The notes under the pieces are model-generated. The model saw nothing but the letters and a program-made list of their open reading frames with translations, was not told the DNA's origin and did no database searches. The position numbers and the translations under genes are program-made. From NCBI GenBank assembly GCA_005776945.1, contig SXOB01000036.1, positions 16,460 to 80,459 of the forward strand: a stretch of 64,000 bases of DNA, written 5' to 3'. Below, in pieces: positions 1-9,600 of the stretch. This DNA comes from Pseudomonadota bacterium (GTDB lineage: Bacteria; Myxococcota_A; UBA796; GCA-2862545). Within the stretch, counting starts at the first letter, position 1, and every line of letters begins with the position of its first letter.

Positions 1-2
1 CC

Positions 3-167
3 AATGGGGTGACCGCCTACGAGACGTCCATCATCGAGCACCTTGAGATGGTTCCCTGCGGAAACGCGGACAGCGACAATCCGATTCCTGCTGCGACGTC
101 CGAGGACTTGGTGCCTGGCTACTACGGCTCGACGTTCCTCTACCTGCTGTTGCAGGCGAGCTTCTAG
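3..167 (+). CDS. 3' end of an unidentified gene (partial)
   Basis: An open frame enters from the left edge and stops at TAG 165-167, giving the last 54 residues of a protein. The fragment is acidic to neutral and ends in a hydrophobic stretch (FLYLLLQASF). It has normal codon use and is followed by a strong hairpin. No family is recognisable from so little sequence. A C-terminal Phe after alternating hydrophobic residues could suit an outer-membrane protein, but that is only a guess. Confidence 0.55.
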   Translation, partial: NGVTAYETSIIEHLEMVPCGNADSDNPIPAATSEDLVPGYYGSTFLYLLLQASF

Positions 168-181
168 CGGCCGCTTCGCAG

Positions 182-204
182 CCCGGTCACGCCTTGTGAC
201 CGGG
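182..204. terminator. Perfect 9-bp hairpin between convergent genes
   Basis: CCCGGTCAC, loop GCCTT, GTGACCGGG. It lies between the end of the left-edge gene and the end of pheT, so it could stop transcription from both sides. There is no T-run on either side, so intrinsic termination is not assured. Confidence 0.5.
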
Positions 205-213
205 GCGGCGGTG

Positions 214-2283
214 TCAGCGGAGACGGACGCCCGGCAAGACCGCCTGGACCGCGTCCACGGCGCGCATGACGGCCCCCTGGAGGTCCTCGGCGGTCCAACT
301 CGTGTCGCCCTCGTCGGGGACGCGGATGGCGATCGTGAGTGTGACCGTTCGGTCCTCGTGGACGAAGCGGTCGGCCACGCGGGCGGTGGAGCCGGGGGGC
401 AATGCGCTTTCGACGGCGGACGTCACCTGTGAGGCGGCCATCGTTGCTGGCGTGTTGAGGGCGAGGTCACGCGCGATGGCGGGACGCTGGCTGGGTTCAC
501 GGAACGCGCGGCGCCGCGGCTTGGCGTGCAGCCAAAGGTCGGCGTCCATTTCGACCCACAAGGGACGCGCGTGTTTGATGCGCGCAGCCCGCAGGACGCG
601 GGGATGCACCTCGCCGACGACGCCAGCGGCCTCGCCGTTGACGGCGACGGCGGCGCTTCGGCCGGGGTGCAGGAGGGGAGATCGAGGATCGGTCGCGTCC
701 AGGCGCGAGAACGTGAGATCGAGGCCCTGGGAACGCGCCAGCGCGGCAAGCTCACCCATGAGGTGGTGAAGCGACGCTTCGGCGCCTTTCTCTGCCCAAC
801 TTGCCGGTCGAGCGGAACCGAAGCGCGCGAGCCAAAAGACGGCGCGTTCGTTCGCAATCGGGCGGCTGCGGTCCAGCGGCCCCGAGGGCAGAGGGTCGAA
901 CAGTCGTGTCCACTCGAAGACGGCGCCGTCGAGGGTGCGGTGGCGCACGTTTTCTGCCACGAGCTCGAGTACCTGCGGCAACGTGCAGCGTTTCAGGAAG
1001 GCGTAGCCGCGGTCCAGCGCGTTGGTCGTCTCGACATGGCGCAGCAGCTCGCTGTCGGCGGGCAACACCGCGGCCAACGGCTCGTCCGCGCCGCGACCGT
1101 GGAATCCGTCGGTAAAGACCTCTGTCCAACCGTGGGCGGCGAGCAGGTCGTCGTAGGCGTCCCGGCGGCGTTCGCTGGCCGACGGTCGGGAGCCGAGAGG
1201 GATGGGCGGCAACGCGGGATGGACGGCGTTGTAGCCGACGATTCGGGCCACCTCCTCCATGAGATCAGCGGGCTCGGACACATCCCAGCTGCGCCAAGTG
1301 GGGACGGTCACGGTGAGTTGGCCGTCGTCTGTCCTCGGCTGGAACCCCAGGGCGTTCAGGCCTGAAAGCACGGTCGCGCGCTCGAGGTCGAGGCCAAGGA
1401 ACGTGCTCAGCTTGGCCCAATCCAAGGACACCTGCGGGGTTGGCGGTCGGGCGCGGTTCGGAGCGTGGTCCGTCGTGCCGACCGTCGTCCAGCAGTCCTC
1501 CAACAACCTGGCGACGCGCTGGGTCGCGATGGGGACGGCGTCCCAGTCGCCACCACGTTCGAATCGCGCAGAGCTGTCGGTGGCGATGGACAGCGCGCGC
1601 GCCGCCCGGCGAACGGCGATCGGGTCGAACGTCGCGGACTCGAGCCAGATCTCCTGCGTCGCCGCCGTGACTTTGCTGCCTTCGCAGCCCGTGACGCCCG
1701 CGATCGCGAGGATCGTGCGGTCGTCGGCGATCACAAGCGTCCCTTCCGGCAACACGACCGGTTCCGGCTGAAACAGGGGGTGGGCCATTTCTCCGGCGAC
1801 GCTTTCGCGAACAACGACGGTTCCGTGGATGGCTGCCGCATCAAAGGCGTGGGTTGGCTGCCCAAACTCGATGCGGGCCACGTTCGTTGCGTCCACGGCG
1901 GGGTGGACGGCAGCCAGACCGGCACCGGCCAATGTGGCCTGAGCTTGCGCATCGAGTGGCCGATCCGGGCCGGACCGACGGAAGCGGGTCAGCTGGTAGC
2001 GGAGACATCGCGGGCTTTGGATCGCGCAGGGAGGGCCGTCGCCGGTCGGCGCTGCGGCGAGCGGGGGCGGGGTGACGGCGGCTCCGGTTCGGGCCGCGAC
2101 CTCGCGAGCGAGCCCGTGATGGCCGTGGTGGTCGCCGCGATTGGCGAGCAACTCGACGGTCATATTGCCCGCGTGATCCAGGCGTTTGACCTCGATGCCG
2201 AGGTCGTCGAGCAGTCGGCGCAGGTCGCCGCCGTCGGTTGGCAACGGAACCCAGGTGGCGAGGTTGTCGCGATGGAGCTTCAC
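214..2283 (-). CDS. pheT: Phenylalanyl-tRNA synthetase beta subunit, short form
   Basis: This is the beta chain of the alpha2-beta2 enzyme that charges tRNA-Phe. The GTG start at 2283-2281 overlaps the pheS stop (GTGA); a longer frame upstream is a shadow inside pheS. The product is about 689 residues. The N-terminal ferredoxin-like part is followed directly by the NRxDHxGxxGLAREVAA region. The B3/B4 editing domain (GQPTHAFD, DSSARFERG), the B5 part and the C-terminal FDX-ACB anticodon-binding domain (from about residue 595) are all present. Usual bacterial PheT is near 800 residues. What is missing is the OB-fold tRNA_bind/EMAP domain normally between about residues 40 and 150. The function assignment is firm because of pheS upstream. 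Confidence 0.93.
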   Translation of the reverse strand: MKLHRDNLATWVPLPTDGGDLRRLLDDLGIEVKRLDHAGNMTVELLANRGDHHGHHGLAREVAARTGAAVTPPPLAAAPTGDGPPCAIQSPRCLRYQLTRFRRSGPDRPLDAQAQATLAGAGLAAVHPAVDATNVARIEFGQPTHAFDAAAIHGTVVVRESVAGEMAHPLFQPEPVVLPEGTLVIADDRTILAIAGVTGCEGSKVTAATQEIWLESATFDPIAVRRAARALSIATDSSARFERGGDWDAVPIATQRVARLLEDCWTTVGTTDHAPNRARPPTPQVSLDWAKLSTFLGLDLERATVLSGLNALGFQPRTDDGQLTVTVPTWRSWDVSEPADLMEEVARIVGYNAVHPALPPIPLGSRPSASERRRDAYDDLLAAHGWTEVFTDGFHGRGADEPLAAVLPADSELLRHVETTNALDRGYAFLKRCTLPQVLELVAENVRHRTLDGAVFEWTRLFDPLPSGPLDRSRPIANERAVFWLARFGSARPASWAEKGAEASLHHLMGELAALARSQGLDLTFSRLDATDPRSPLLHPGRSAAVAVNGEAAGVVGEVHPRVLRAARIKHARPLWVEMDADLWLHAKPRRRAFREPSQRPAIARDLALNTPATMAASQVTSAVESALPPGSTARVADRFVHEDRTVTLTIAIRVPDEGDTSWTAEDLQGAVMRAVDAVQAVLPGVRLR

Positions 2284-3323
2284 GACAGGCTCCCCCGGTC
2301 CAGCGCGGCATGGACCCGCAAGTCCGTCTCGTAGAGCGACTTGATTCGCGCGACGCCCGCCCATTGCGCGGCCATGCGGGTTGTTCCAAGGCCAAACGCG
2401 ATGCCAGAGACCACTTGTGGGTCGTAGCCAAAGCCTCGGAGCACCTTGGGGTGGATCATGCCGGCGCCGAGGATCGTCACCCAACCGCTGCCATGACAGC
2501 TTTCGCAGCTCCCGCCCCGTCCGCCACATGTCACGCAGGCAAGATCTACGCCGACGCTCGGTTCCGTGTACGGGTAGAACTTGGGTTTGAAGCGCGTAGG
2601 ATGGTCGCCATAGAGGCTGCGCGCGACGAAGTTGAGGACGCCTTGGAGGTGGGCAAAGGTGAGGCCTTCCTCCAGCCAGATGCCCTCGAATTGGTGGAAC
2701 ATCGCGAGGTGGGTCGCGTCGACGGCCTCGTTTCGGTAGACGCGGCCGCGGGCCATGACGCGGATGGGGGGCTTCGGCGTCGAAGCCAGGATGCGCGCCT
2801 GAATTGTGGTCGTGTGGCTGCGCAACAGCCAGCCACCTTCGACCCAGAAGGTGTCCTGCAGGTCGCGTGCCGGGTGGTGTTCAGGGATGTTGAGGGCGTC
2901 GAAGTTGAACCACGGATGTTCGACCTCCGGCCCGTCGACAACCTCGAAGCCAAGTTGGCGAAGGACGGCTTCGCAGCGCCGCTCTACGAGCGTCACCGGA
3001 TGGCGGCCTCCCGCGGGCGGTTCGATGGGCGGAAGGGTCGTGTCCACGGCCTCGACAGCGAGCCTGGCGTCCAAGGCGGCGGATTCGATGGCCTGGGCCT
3101 TGCTCTCGACTTCGGATTCCATCCTGGCAAGCGTCTGTTGGACGTCGCGCGCGAATGCGGGACGGTCCTCAGGGGCCAACGTCCGAAGCTGGGACAAGGC
3201 TTCGCGAACGGGCGCCTTCTTGCCGAGATGTCGCCGACGCACCTCTTCGACGGCGGCGGGGTCGACGGCTTGGGCCAAGTCGCCCGCGAAGGCGTCGTAG
3301 ATGGAGAACAGTTCGGTACCCAC
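2280..3323 (-). CDS. pheS: Phenylalanyl-tRNA synthetase alpha subunit
   Basis: This is the catalytic alpha chain of PheRS, 347 residues, the normal length. It has the N-terminal coiled-coil arm, class II motif 2 (RGRVYRNEAVDATH, FHQFEG) and motif 3 (FGLGTTR, where most PheS have a GxGxER version; the arginine is kept). The usual Cys-x2-Cys ... Cys-x2-Cys knuckle follows the TEPS motif (CVTCGG, CESCHGSGW). The start is a GTG preceded by GAGGG. It forms an operon with pheT by a 4-base overlap, and diverges from the unknown gene at 3389 across 65 bp that must hold both promoters. Confidence 0.95.
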   Translation of the reverse strand: MGTELFSIYDAFAGDLAQAVDPAAVEEVRRRHLGKKAPVREALSQLRTLAPEDRPAFARDVQQTLARMESEVESKAQAIESAALDARLAVEAVDTTLPPIEPPAGGRHPVTLVERRCEAVLRQLGFEVVDGPEVEHPWFNFDALNIPEHHPARDLQDTFWVEGGWLLRSHTTTIQARILASTPKPPIRVMARGRVYRNEAVDATHLAMFHQFEGIWLEEGLTFAHLQGVLNFVARSLYGDHPTRFKPKFYPYTEPSVGVDLACVTCGGRGGSCESCHGSGWVTILGAGMIHPKVLRGFGYDPQVVSGIAFGLGTTRMAAQWAGVARIKSLYETDLRVHAALDRGSLS

Positions 3324-3388
3324 GGCGCCCTCGCAAGCCGGGGCCTCGCCTATGGCTCGGGCCGCTGGCGTGCCATAGGCCGCGGGCG

Positions 3389-4588
3389 ATGCGTTGTGAC
3401 GACACTGCTGAAGCCCTGCTTCAACCCGTGCGCGCGTTGGTCGACGGCGTTCTCGCGGACTGGGGCGTCGGCGCAGACTTTCATGTGACGGTGGGCGGGT
3501 CCCCGGGTTGGGTCGACGGGGGCGTCGTTCTGCCGTCGGAATTGGCCAAGGGGGACCCGTTTCCGACGGGCCAGGGGCCAGGTCAGGTGGACCGGTGGCG
3601 GCGCGCGGCGAGCGGCGTTCTGGAGGGGGCAGTCTTGGACGGGCTCGCCCAGCGGGTCGGTGCGTGGCCCGCCGACGACTGGCGCTGGGTTGGGCTGGCT
3701 GCCGAGGTCGCCGATCGCGCGGCCCCGGTCCTTGGCGCCGCTGCAGCGGACCTCCAACGCGCCATCGCGACCGGCAACCTCCATGCCCACCCGCGGGCAG
3801 GTTTGGCCTTTTGGCGATGGCTCAGGACGATGGGGGAAGACCCGGTAGAGCGATTCGTCGAGGTCGCTCGCGGCAGCCTCGTTTCGGGGGATGAGTGGAC
3901 CCGTTTTGGCGGTTGGCTATTTGACGCTGCGCCCCGACTCCTCGAATGGCCCGTCGAACGTCCACCGGTGGCTACGATGCCGTCAACTTGGGGCCCGTGG
4001 CAGCTAGGGCGCGCCGTCGTGGCGGCAGGGCCCGGTGGCCGCATTTCGACGGCAGGGGCGGGCTGTTGCTCGTCGAAGTGGTGGCGGGCAGGGACAGTCG
4101 TCGTCGTCGGGGCGACGGATGGCGAAGGAACGGTCGAGGCCGCCCCGGCGGGTGTCGGGGGGCGCTGGCAGGTCGCGAGCGCCTCCGTCGCGGGCCAGGT
4201 CATGGGCGCTCGAGGGGTGTTGTGGACGCTGTGGGAGGATGGTCGGCTCGAGATCGTCCTCAGCGATGCGTTTGTCGGTCCGCTGGCCGCGTTGCCTGTG
4301 GCGTCGGAGGTGGGAACCAGCGGCGTGGCCACGGGCCGTTGGCGCGTGGACGAGGCGGACGTGCTCACGTTCGAGGGCGTCACAACCGCAGGGCTCACGG
4401 TTCATGGTCGGCGAGGGGACCGGATGGGCGGTCGCGCGCTTGGTTTTGGCATTCCCGAGTGGATCGCCGACCTCAACGAGGGGCCGTGGCGTTTCGTGAA
4501 GGCTGACGACCGCCTCGTCATGCGCGGCGCCATGCGCGGCGCGCCGGTGGAGGTTCGATTTCGTGACGCCGACCCGGTGGCTGACTGA
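3389..4588 (+). CDS. Hypothetical protein, 399 residues, divergent from pheS
   Basis: I do not recognise this family. The first plausible start after the divergent promoter region is ATG 3389; the frame is open further upstream, but that stretch is antisense to pheS. The protein has no signal peptide or membrane segment. It is rich in Trp and Val, with an alpha-rich N-terminal half (residues 1-170) and a beta-rich C-terminal half with repeated short strands (about 190-399). A predicted terminator follows its stop. It is probably cytoplasmic. Confidence 0.75.
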   Translation: MRCDDTAEALLQPVRALVDGVLADWGVGADFHVTVGGSPGWVDGGVVLPSELAKGDPFPTGQGPGQVDRWRRAASGVLEGAVLDGLAQRVGAWPADDWRWVGLAAEVADRAAPVLGAAAADLQRAIATGNLHAHPRAGLAFWRWLRTMGEDPVERFVEVARGSLVSGDEWTRFGGWLFDAAPRLLEWPVERPPVATMPSTWGPWQLGRAVVAAGPGGRISTAGAGCCSSKWWRAGTVVVVGATDGEGTVEAAPAGVGGRWQVASASVAGQVMGARGVLWTLWEDGRLEIVLSDAFVGPLAALPVASEVGTSGVATGRWRVDEADVLTFEGVTTAGLTVHGRRGDRMGGRALGFGIPEWIADLNEGPWRFVKADDRLVMRGAMRGAPVEVRFRDADPVAD

Positions 4589-4622
4589 CCACCGCCAGAG
4601 GGTCAGGGCTTCTTTTCTGTCT
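4585..4622 (+). terminator. Rho-independent-like terminator after the 3389 gene
   Basis: CTGACC (4585-4590) pairs with GGTCAG (4601-4606) and is followed on the plus strand by a T-rich stretch (TTCTTTTCTGTCTTTT). The stem includes the stop region of the plus-strand gene and overlaps the last codons of the convergent exbD-like gene. Confidence 0.45.
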
Positions 4623-5235
4623 TTTGCATGACGACCAGCTTGAATTGGCTGAACTGCGTGTCGCCGGCCACTTCGAGGAGCGAGGTCAGAAGCAGGTAGG
4701 GCGTCGTCTCGTGGGCGACGACGAGGAGGCGGCCGTCGAACGGAGTGCCGCCCATGTCGGAAAGGGCCTTGAGGTGGTCCACGCGCTCAAGCAGGGCGTC
4801 GTGGAGTCCAGGCACGTCCATCATGCCCGTCTTCGGGTTGACCTTGATCTCTTCGACATCGATGACCGGGAGGTCGTCGACGAGGATCTGCTCGCTCGTG
4901 ATCGTCACTTTGGTCGCGGCATCGAGGACGATGGTCGTCGTGGACGGGGGCGGGCGGAGTTTGAGATTGACGTTGATGTTCTCAGGCTCGACGGCAAATG
5001 ACTTGACGAGGAAGACGAGGAGCATCGTCATGATGTCCATCATCGGCGTCAGGTTCAGATACGCGATGTCCTCTCCTGGCATCTTGCGCGCCTTGCGGCG
5101 GCGGCGTTTCGGCTTCTCGCCCCAGATGTCGTCGACCGGTTCCTCAGCTTCGGCCGGGGCGTCGATCGGCGCGTCGTACTCGGTCAACGCCGCTGGCGGT
5201 CCATCGGGCTCGACGACGCCGCTGGGCGGGCTCAT
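4603..5235 (-). CDS. ExbD/TolR-family protein, long N-terminal extension
   Basis: This is a proton-channel-coupled energy transducer of the ExbD/TolR family, 210 residues. A charged Pro/Ala/Glu N-terminal tail of about 55 residues, ending in a very basic patch (KPKRRRRKARK), precedes one membrane helix. That helix has the conserved intramembrane Asp (LTPMMDIMTMLLVFLV). A periplasmic ExbD fold follows. ATG 5235 overlaps the stop of the second exbD-like gene (ATGA). It is the third gene of an ExbB-ExbD-ExbD operon. No TonB, TolA or Pal gene lies beside it, so the partner is unknown. Confidence 0.88.
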   Translation of the reverse strand: MSPPSGVVEPDGPPAALTEYDAPIDAPAEAEEPVDDIWGEKPKRRRRKARKMPGEDIAYLNLTPMMDIMTMLLVFLVKSFAVEPENINVNLKLRPPPSTTTIVLDAATKVTITSEQILVDDLPVIDVEEIKVNPKTGMMDVPGLHDALLERVDHLKALSDMGGTPFDGRLLVVAHETTPYLLLTSLLEVAGDTQFSQFKLVVMQKTEKKP

Positions 5236-5738
5236 GGGACGCCCCCGACGTTGGCCAGCAGGACGTCAGGGAAGAGGGGCTTGCCCTTCTTGTCGGCGCG
5301 TGCGGCGTCCATGGCGGCGACTACGACTTGGTACTCGATCTCATTGGACGCCACGAGTTGCAGCGACTCATCCAGTCCAAGATTCGCCTTGGTCTCCTGC
5401 AGCTTCGTCGTCAGAAGGGCATTGTCGTAGTCTTTGCCCTTCTTCGGGATCGCGATCTGGCCAAGTGTGGGGTCGTCCGTGACCAGTTTGTAGCCGTCCG
5501 TCGTGATCATCAGTGTGAGCGTGCGCTTGGGGTCGTCCGGATTCTCGTCGGGGTTTTGCGACGAGGCACCGTAGGCCGGGGGCATCAACTCGATGAGCCG
5601 GAACTCGATGATGACCTGGAACGTGAAGACCAGGAAGATCACGAGCGTGGTGATGATGTCGAGGTAGGGGACGAGGTTCAACTCGCCCGACTCCTCGGCC
5701 TCATCCTCGAGGTGTACCGGTTGGCGGCGGCGACCCAT
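5232..5738 (-). CDS. ExbD/TolR-family protein (second copy)
   Basis: This is a 168-residue ExbD/TolR homologue with one N-terminal helix carrying the channel Asp (LVPYLDIITTLVIFLV) and a periplasmic domain of about 130 residues. The start is supported by TGAGG upstream and a 6-base gap after the ExbB-like gene. It differs clearly from the neighbouring ExbD, so the complex probably uses a heterodimer or two alternative ExbDs. Paired non-identical ExbDs next to one ExbB are known in myxobacterial Agl/Tol-like motor loci; the resemblance here is an inference. Confidence 0.88.
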   Translation of the reverse strand: MGRRRQPVHLEDEAEESGELNLVPYLDIITTLVIFLVFTFQVIIEFRLIELMPPAYGASSQNPDENPDDPKRTLTLMITTDGYKLVTDDPTLGQIAIPKKGKDYDNALLTTKLQETKANLGLDESLQLVASNEIEYQVVVAAMDAARADKKGKPLFPDVLLANVGGVP

Positions 5739-5744
5739 GACGCC

Positions 5745-6422
5745 TCAGGTGGTCGCGGGACCGGGCGCGGCCGCCCCGGTTTCACGGCCGCCCGTGGCCA
5801 AACGTCGCTTCGCGAGGATGTTCTCGATGCGGATGGCGCTGTGCTCAAGGCCGTCGAGCACGTTGCGAACCAAGATCGACATCGTCATGTGGAAGAACAC
5901 GCACGTGACGGCGATCGCGAGGCCAAAGAAGGTGTTCGCCATGGCGTGGGCGATACCTTCTGTCAGCAACTGCGACTTCTGGTCTGGCGCGGCCATGCCG
6001 ACCGCGGCGAAGGCTTGAATCAGACCGTAGACGGTGCCGACGAGGCCGATGAGGGTCGCCAAGTTGGCGATGCCCCAGAGGATGCCGGCGCGCTTGGTGA
6101 CTTGGGGCTGGACTTCGGACATCGTCTCGTCGATGGACGAGGTGACGGCCGCTGCGCCCATCCGTGCACTGACAAGCGCGCTGCGGACGACGCGGGGAAC
6201 CGCGGCCCCCTCGTGCGAGCTGCAGAGCTTGATGGCCCTGTCGAAGTTGCCGGCCATCACCAGCTTCTCAACGGCGGCCAGGAAGGCACGCTCGTTGATT
6301 CGCAGGCGAAAGAACAGCACGAACGTGCGCTCCGACACGGTCGCCAAGGCGAACATGAGGACGGCGAGGTTCACCCACATCAGGCTTCCGCCATCTCGGA
6401 ACAGTTGCGCGACACTCGTCAT
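5745..6422 (-). CDS. MotA/TolQ/ExbB-family proton channel protein
   Basis: This is the inner-membrane channel subunit of an ExbB/TolQ/MotA motor, 225 residues. The ATG at 6422 is preceded by GGAG; a longer frame from 6464 lacks a good ribosome site. It has one N-terminal helix (about residues 15-35) and two C-terminal helices with the conserved stretch GIANLATLIGLVGTVYGLI and the second helix HAMANTFFGLAIAVTCVFF. It heads the operon with two ExbD-like genes. It probably powers a periplasmic or outer-membrane process by the proton gradient. Confidence 0.9.
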   Translation of the reverse strand: MTSVAQLFRDGGSLMWVNLAVLMFALATVSERTFVLFFRLRINERAFLAAVEKLVMAGNFDRAIKLCSSHEGAAVPRVVRSALVSARMGAAAVTSSIDETMSEVQPQVTKRAGILWGIANLATLIGLVGTVYGLIQAFAAVGMAAPDQKSQLLTEGIAHAMANTFFGLAIAVTCVFFHMTMSILVRNVLDGLEHSAIRIENILAKRRLATGGRETGAAAPGPATT

Positions 6423-6464
6423 GGAACCGTCTCCATCCGTTCTCGGACCCGGGGGGTCGAACAA

Positions 6465-6484
6465 GACGCCCCGGGTGGGGCGTC
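6465..6484. promoter_or_regulatory. Perfect 8-bp hairpin in the exbB leader
   Basis: GACGCCCC, loop GGGT, GGGGCGTC, in the 201-bp divergent space between the ExbB-like gene and the large secreted protein. It sits about 43 bases upstream of the ExbB start. It may be an operator or a leader hairpin. The rest of the space must hold the two promoters, but no clear -35/-10 pair is visible. Confidence 0.3.
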
Positions 6485-6623
6485 GTCGCGGCCCTGGTAG
6501 CCCGGAAGCGGGTACGGTGCAGCGCCTCGACGAGGCCTACATCGGACCGCCGCCTGACTTCCTCCGCTGAAAGTCGGGTAACGCGCCCCGTCGGCAGGCG
6601 CGCTACTCTGGCTTGGGGAAGTC

Positions 6624-9600
6624 ATGACCGTCGGATTGTGGGTTGCGATCATCGCGACGGTGCCCGTGTCAGCCGCGGATTTTACTGCGTGTCCGGCTGG
6701 TTGCGACTTCACGACCATCGCTGCCGCCGTGGCTTCGCCGACGGTCGCGGACGGCGACACGATCGAATGGTCTGGCGACCTGCCCATCACAGCCGCCCTC
6801 TCGATTGGCAAGGATCTGACGATCGCGTCTGTGGGTGACCCCGGCGATGGCGTGATCGCCGTAGCCGCTGGGCCCATGGTGACGGTCAACGCGGGCGCGG
6901 TCGTCACGCTTCGCGGTTTCACGGTCGGCGGTCACCGGACCCAATGTGTACACGTCGATGACGGAGCGGCCCTGACCTTGGACGACGTCATCGTCGCCGG
7001 GTGCGGTGGGGCCTTCGCTGGCGCCGGCCTGGCCGTAGATGCTGGCGCATCGGCCGTGCTCGTCGACAGCCTGTTTTCGGACAACGACTCGGCGCTCGCG
7101 GGCGTCTTTCATGGTCCGCACGCCTGGACGGATGGCGGCGACATCACCGCGACCGACACGAGCTTTGTCGATGGTCGCGGGGGGGCGAGCGGCGGCGTCT
7201 ACGTCAAGAATGGGAGCTTCGTCGGCACGCGCGTGTCGGCTACCGGCAACGCGGCTGACGGCTCCGGCGGTGCGATCCACGGCGTCGCTTCCGACCTCTC
7301 TTGCGTCGACTGCAGCTTCATCGGCAACGAAGCCGTGGGCGATGGCGGTGCGATCTACGCGTCGTCGAGCAGCGCGGTCGATCTTGCGGGCGGCGCCTTT
7401 TCTTGGGATCCCTTGGACGGGGTCGCCGCGGTGAGAGGGGGCGCCGTCTACGTTCACGACGGCTCCATCACGGTGGACGGGACGTCCTTCACGGACCTCG
7501 TCAGCAGCGGCAACGGCGGTGCGGTCGCGACGAATGGCGCCGCGTCAGCCACGGTCACAGGCGCACGCTTCGAGCGCAACGAGGCGACGGGCACGGGCAA
7601 CGGAGGCGGAGGCTGGTTCGGGGGCACCGCTGGGCTGACGTCCTCGGCCACCACGTGGCGGGACAACGCTGCGGCGGGCAACGGCGGCGCCCTGGTCTCC
7701 AACGGCGTCACAGCCTTGGAAGGGGACGAATTCATCGGCAACGTTGCGGGCGTCTACGGGGGCCACGTCGAGTTTGCCGCGGACGCCGTCGACGTCGGCA
7801 GCACGTTTCAGACCGGGCTGGCGCTCCGTGGCGGCGCCGTGCGGATTCGGTACGGCGGCACCGAGGCGACCTTTGAAGGAAGCCAATTCGTTGGCAATGT
7901 CGCCTCGAACGACCACGGTGGCGCGATCCAGTTCGAGGGCGGCCTTGCGCTGTGGCTGGATGGAGCGAAGTTCACGGACAACGAGGCGGCCAAGGACGGC
8001 GGCCATGTCTGGGCTGACTCGACAGTGGCCGCGACCCTCGATCTGTTGGACTCGAGCTTTGTGGGGGGTTCCGCGGGTCGTTCGGGCGGTTGTGTGGCCG
8101 CCGACGACTTCGTGCGGCTCACAGTTTCGGGCGGCAACTTCGTTGGCTGCTCCGCGATCAACGACGGCGGGGCGCTGTGGTGGTCGCCCGACGATGGGAC
8201 CGCCACGGCAAGCCTGACTGGGACCACGTTGTTGGCCAATGTGGCGGACGCCGGCGGCGCCGCCATCGATGACGGCGGTGGGATCTACGCCACAGGCGGC
8301 GCCTCGCTCACTGTGACCGACCTGACGACCTCGGAGAATATCGGGGGGCGCGGGGGCGGCCTGGCCGCGGTTTCGGTGCCCCAGGTCGACGTCGTCCGCT
8401 GGAACTCATGCGGCGACGAAGCCGAGGACGAGGGCGGCGTCGCCTGGGTCTCTGGGGGAGCGATCGACGTCGCCAACTCGATTTGGGCGGGGGCGGTCTC
8501 CGGAAAGGGCGGGGCGGCGTTGGATGCCGGCGGCGCCGTAGTATCGGTGGCGTTTTCGGACATCGTCTTCGCCGCCGGCGATGCCGTGGTGGTGGCGGAT
8601 GGCTCGGCGAGCTTCGACAGCAACTTGGTGGCCTGGAACAGCGGAGTCGGGATCGAGGACGACGGCGCGGGCGCGACGGTTTCGACGAGCGCGTGGTTCG
8701 CCAATGGCGATCACGTCGGCGGTGACCTCGGCGTCGGGGATCTCGCCGGCCAGCTCGTCGACATCGATCCCACCCTCATCGACGCCAGCGACGACGGCGA
8801 CTGCAACAACGACAACCTTCGCCCCGCGCTTGGCAGTCCCTTGTTCGACGCGGGAAATCCGGCCGTCCTCGACGGCGACGGCACGCGGTCGGACATCGGT
8901 TGGACGGGTGGACCAGACGCGCCGTTCGACGAGGGCAGCATCGACGCCGACCATGACGGGGCTCCGATCGCCTTGGATTGTGACGACGGCGACCCGGACG
9001 TCTTTCCCGGTGCGGTCGAGACTCCCGCCGACGGCATTGACAGCAACTGCAACGGCTTCGAAGCCTGCTACGTCGACGCGGACGGCGACGGCTTCGGTGT
9101 CGGCTTGGCCGAAGACAGCCTTTTGGATTGCAGCGATCTGAATCGCAGCGACGAAGGCGGGGACTGCGACGACGCCGACCCAGCTCGTTCGCCAGGTGCG
9201 CTCGAGGTCGCCCTCGATGGCGTCGACTCCGATTGCGACGGCGGCGAAATCTGTGCGTTGGATGCCGACGCCGATGGGTTTGGCGGCTTCGGTCTCGTCG
9301 CCAGCGTCGACGGGGACTGTGGGGACCTCGGGGAGTCTCCAGGGACGACCGATTGCGATGACGCCGACGGCGACGTTTACCCAGGCCGCGCCGAGGTGGT
9401 GGCCGACGGCGTCGATCAGGACTGCGACGGCGGGGACCGCTGCTGGCGCGACGGCGACGGCGATGGCTTTGGCGTCTCCATCCCGGTCTCGTCGGTGGAC
9501 CTGGATTGCCTCGATGGGGGCGAGTCGTCACTGACGACGGATTGCGATGACCTCGATGATGACAGGTTTCCGGGCCACGACGAAGTCGTCGACGATGGCG

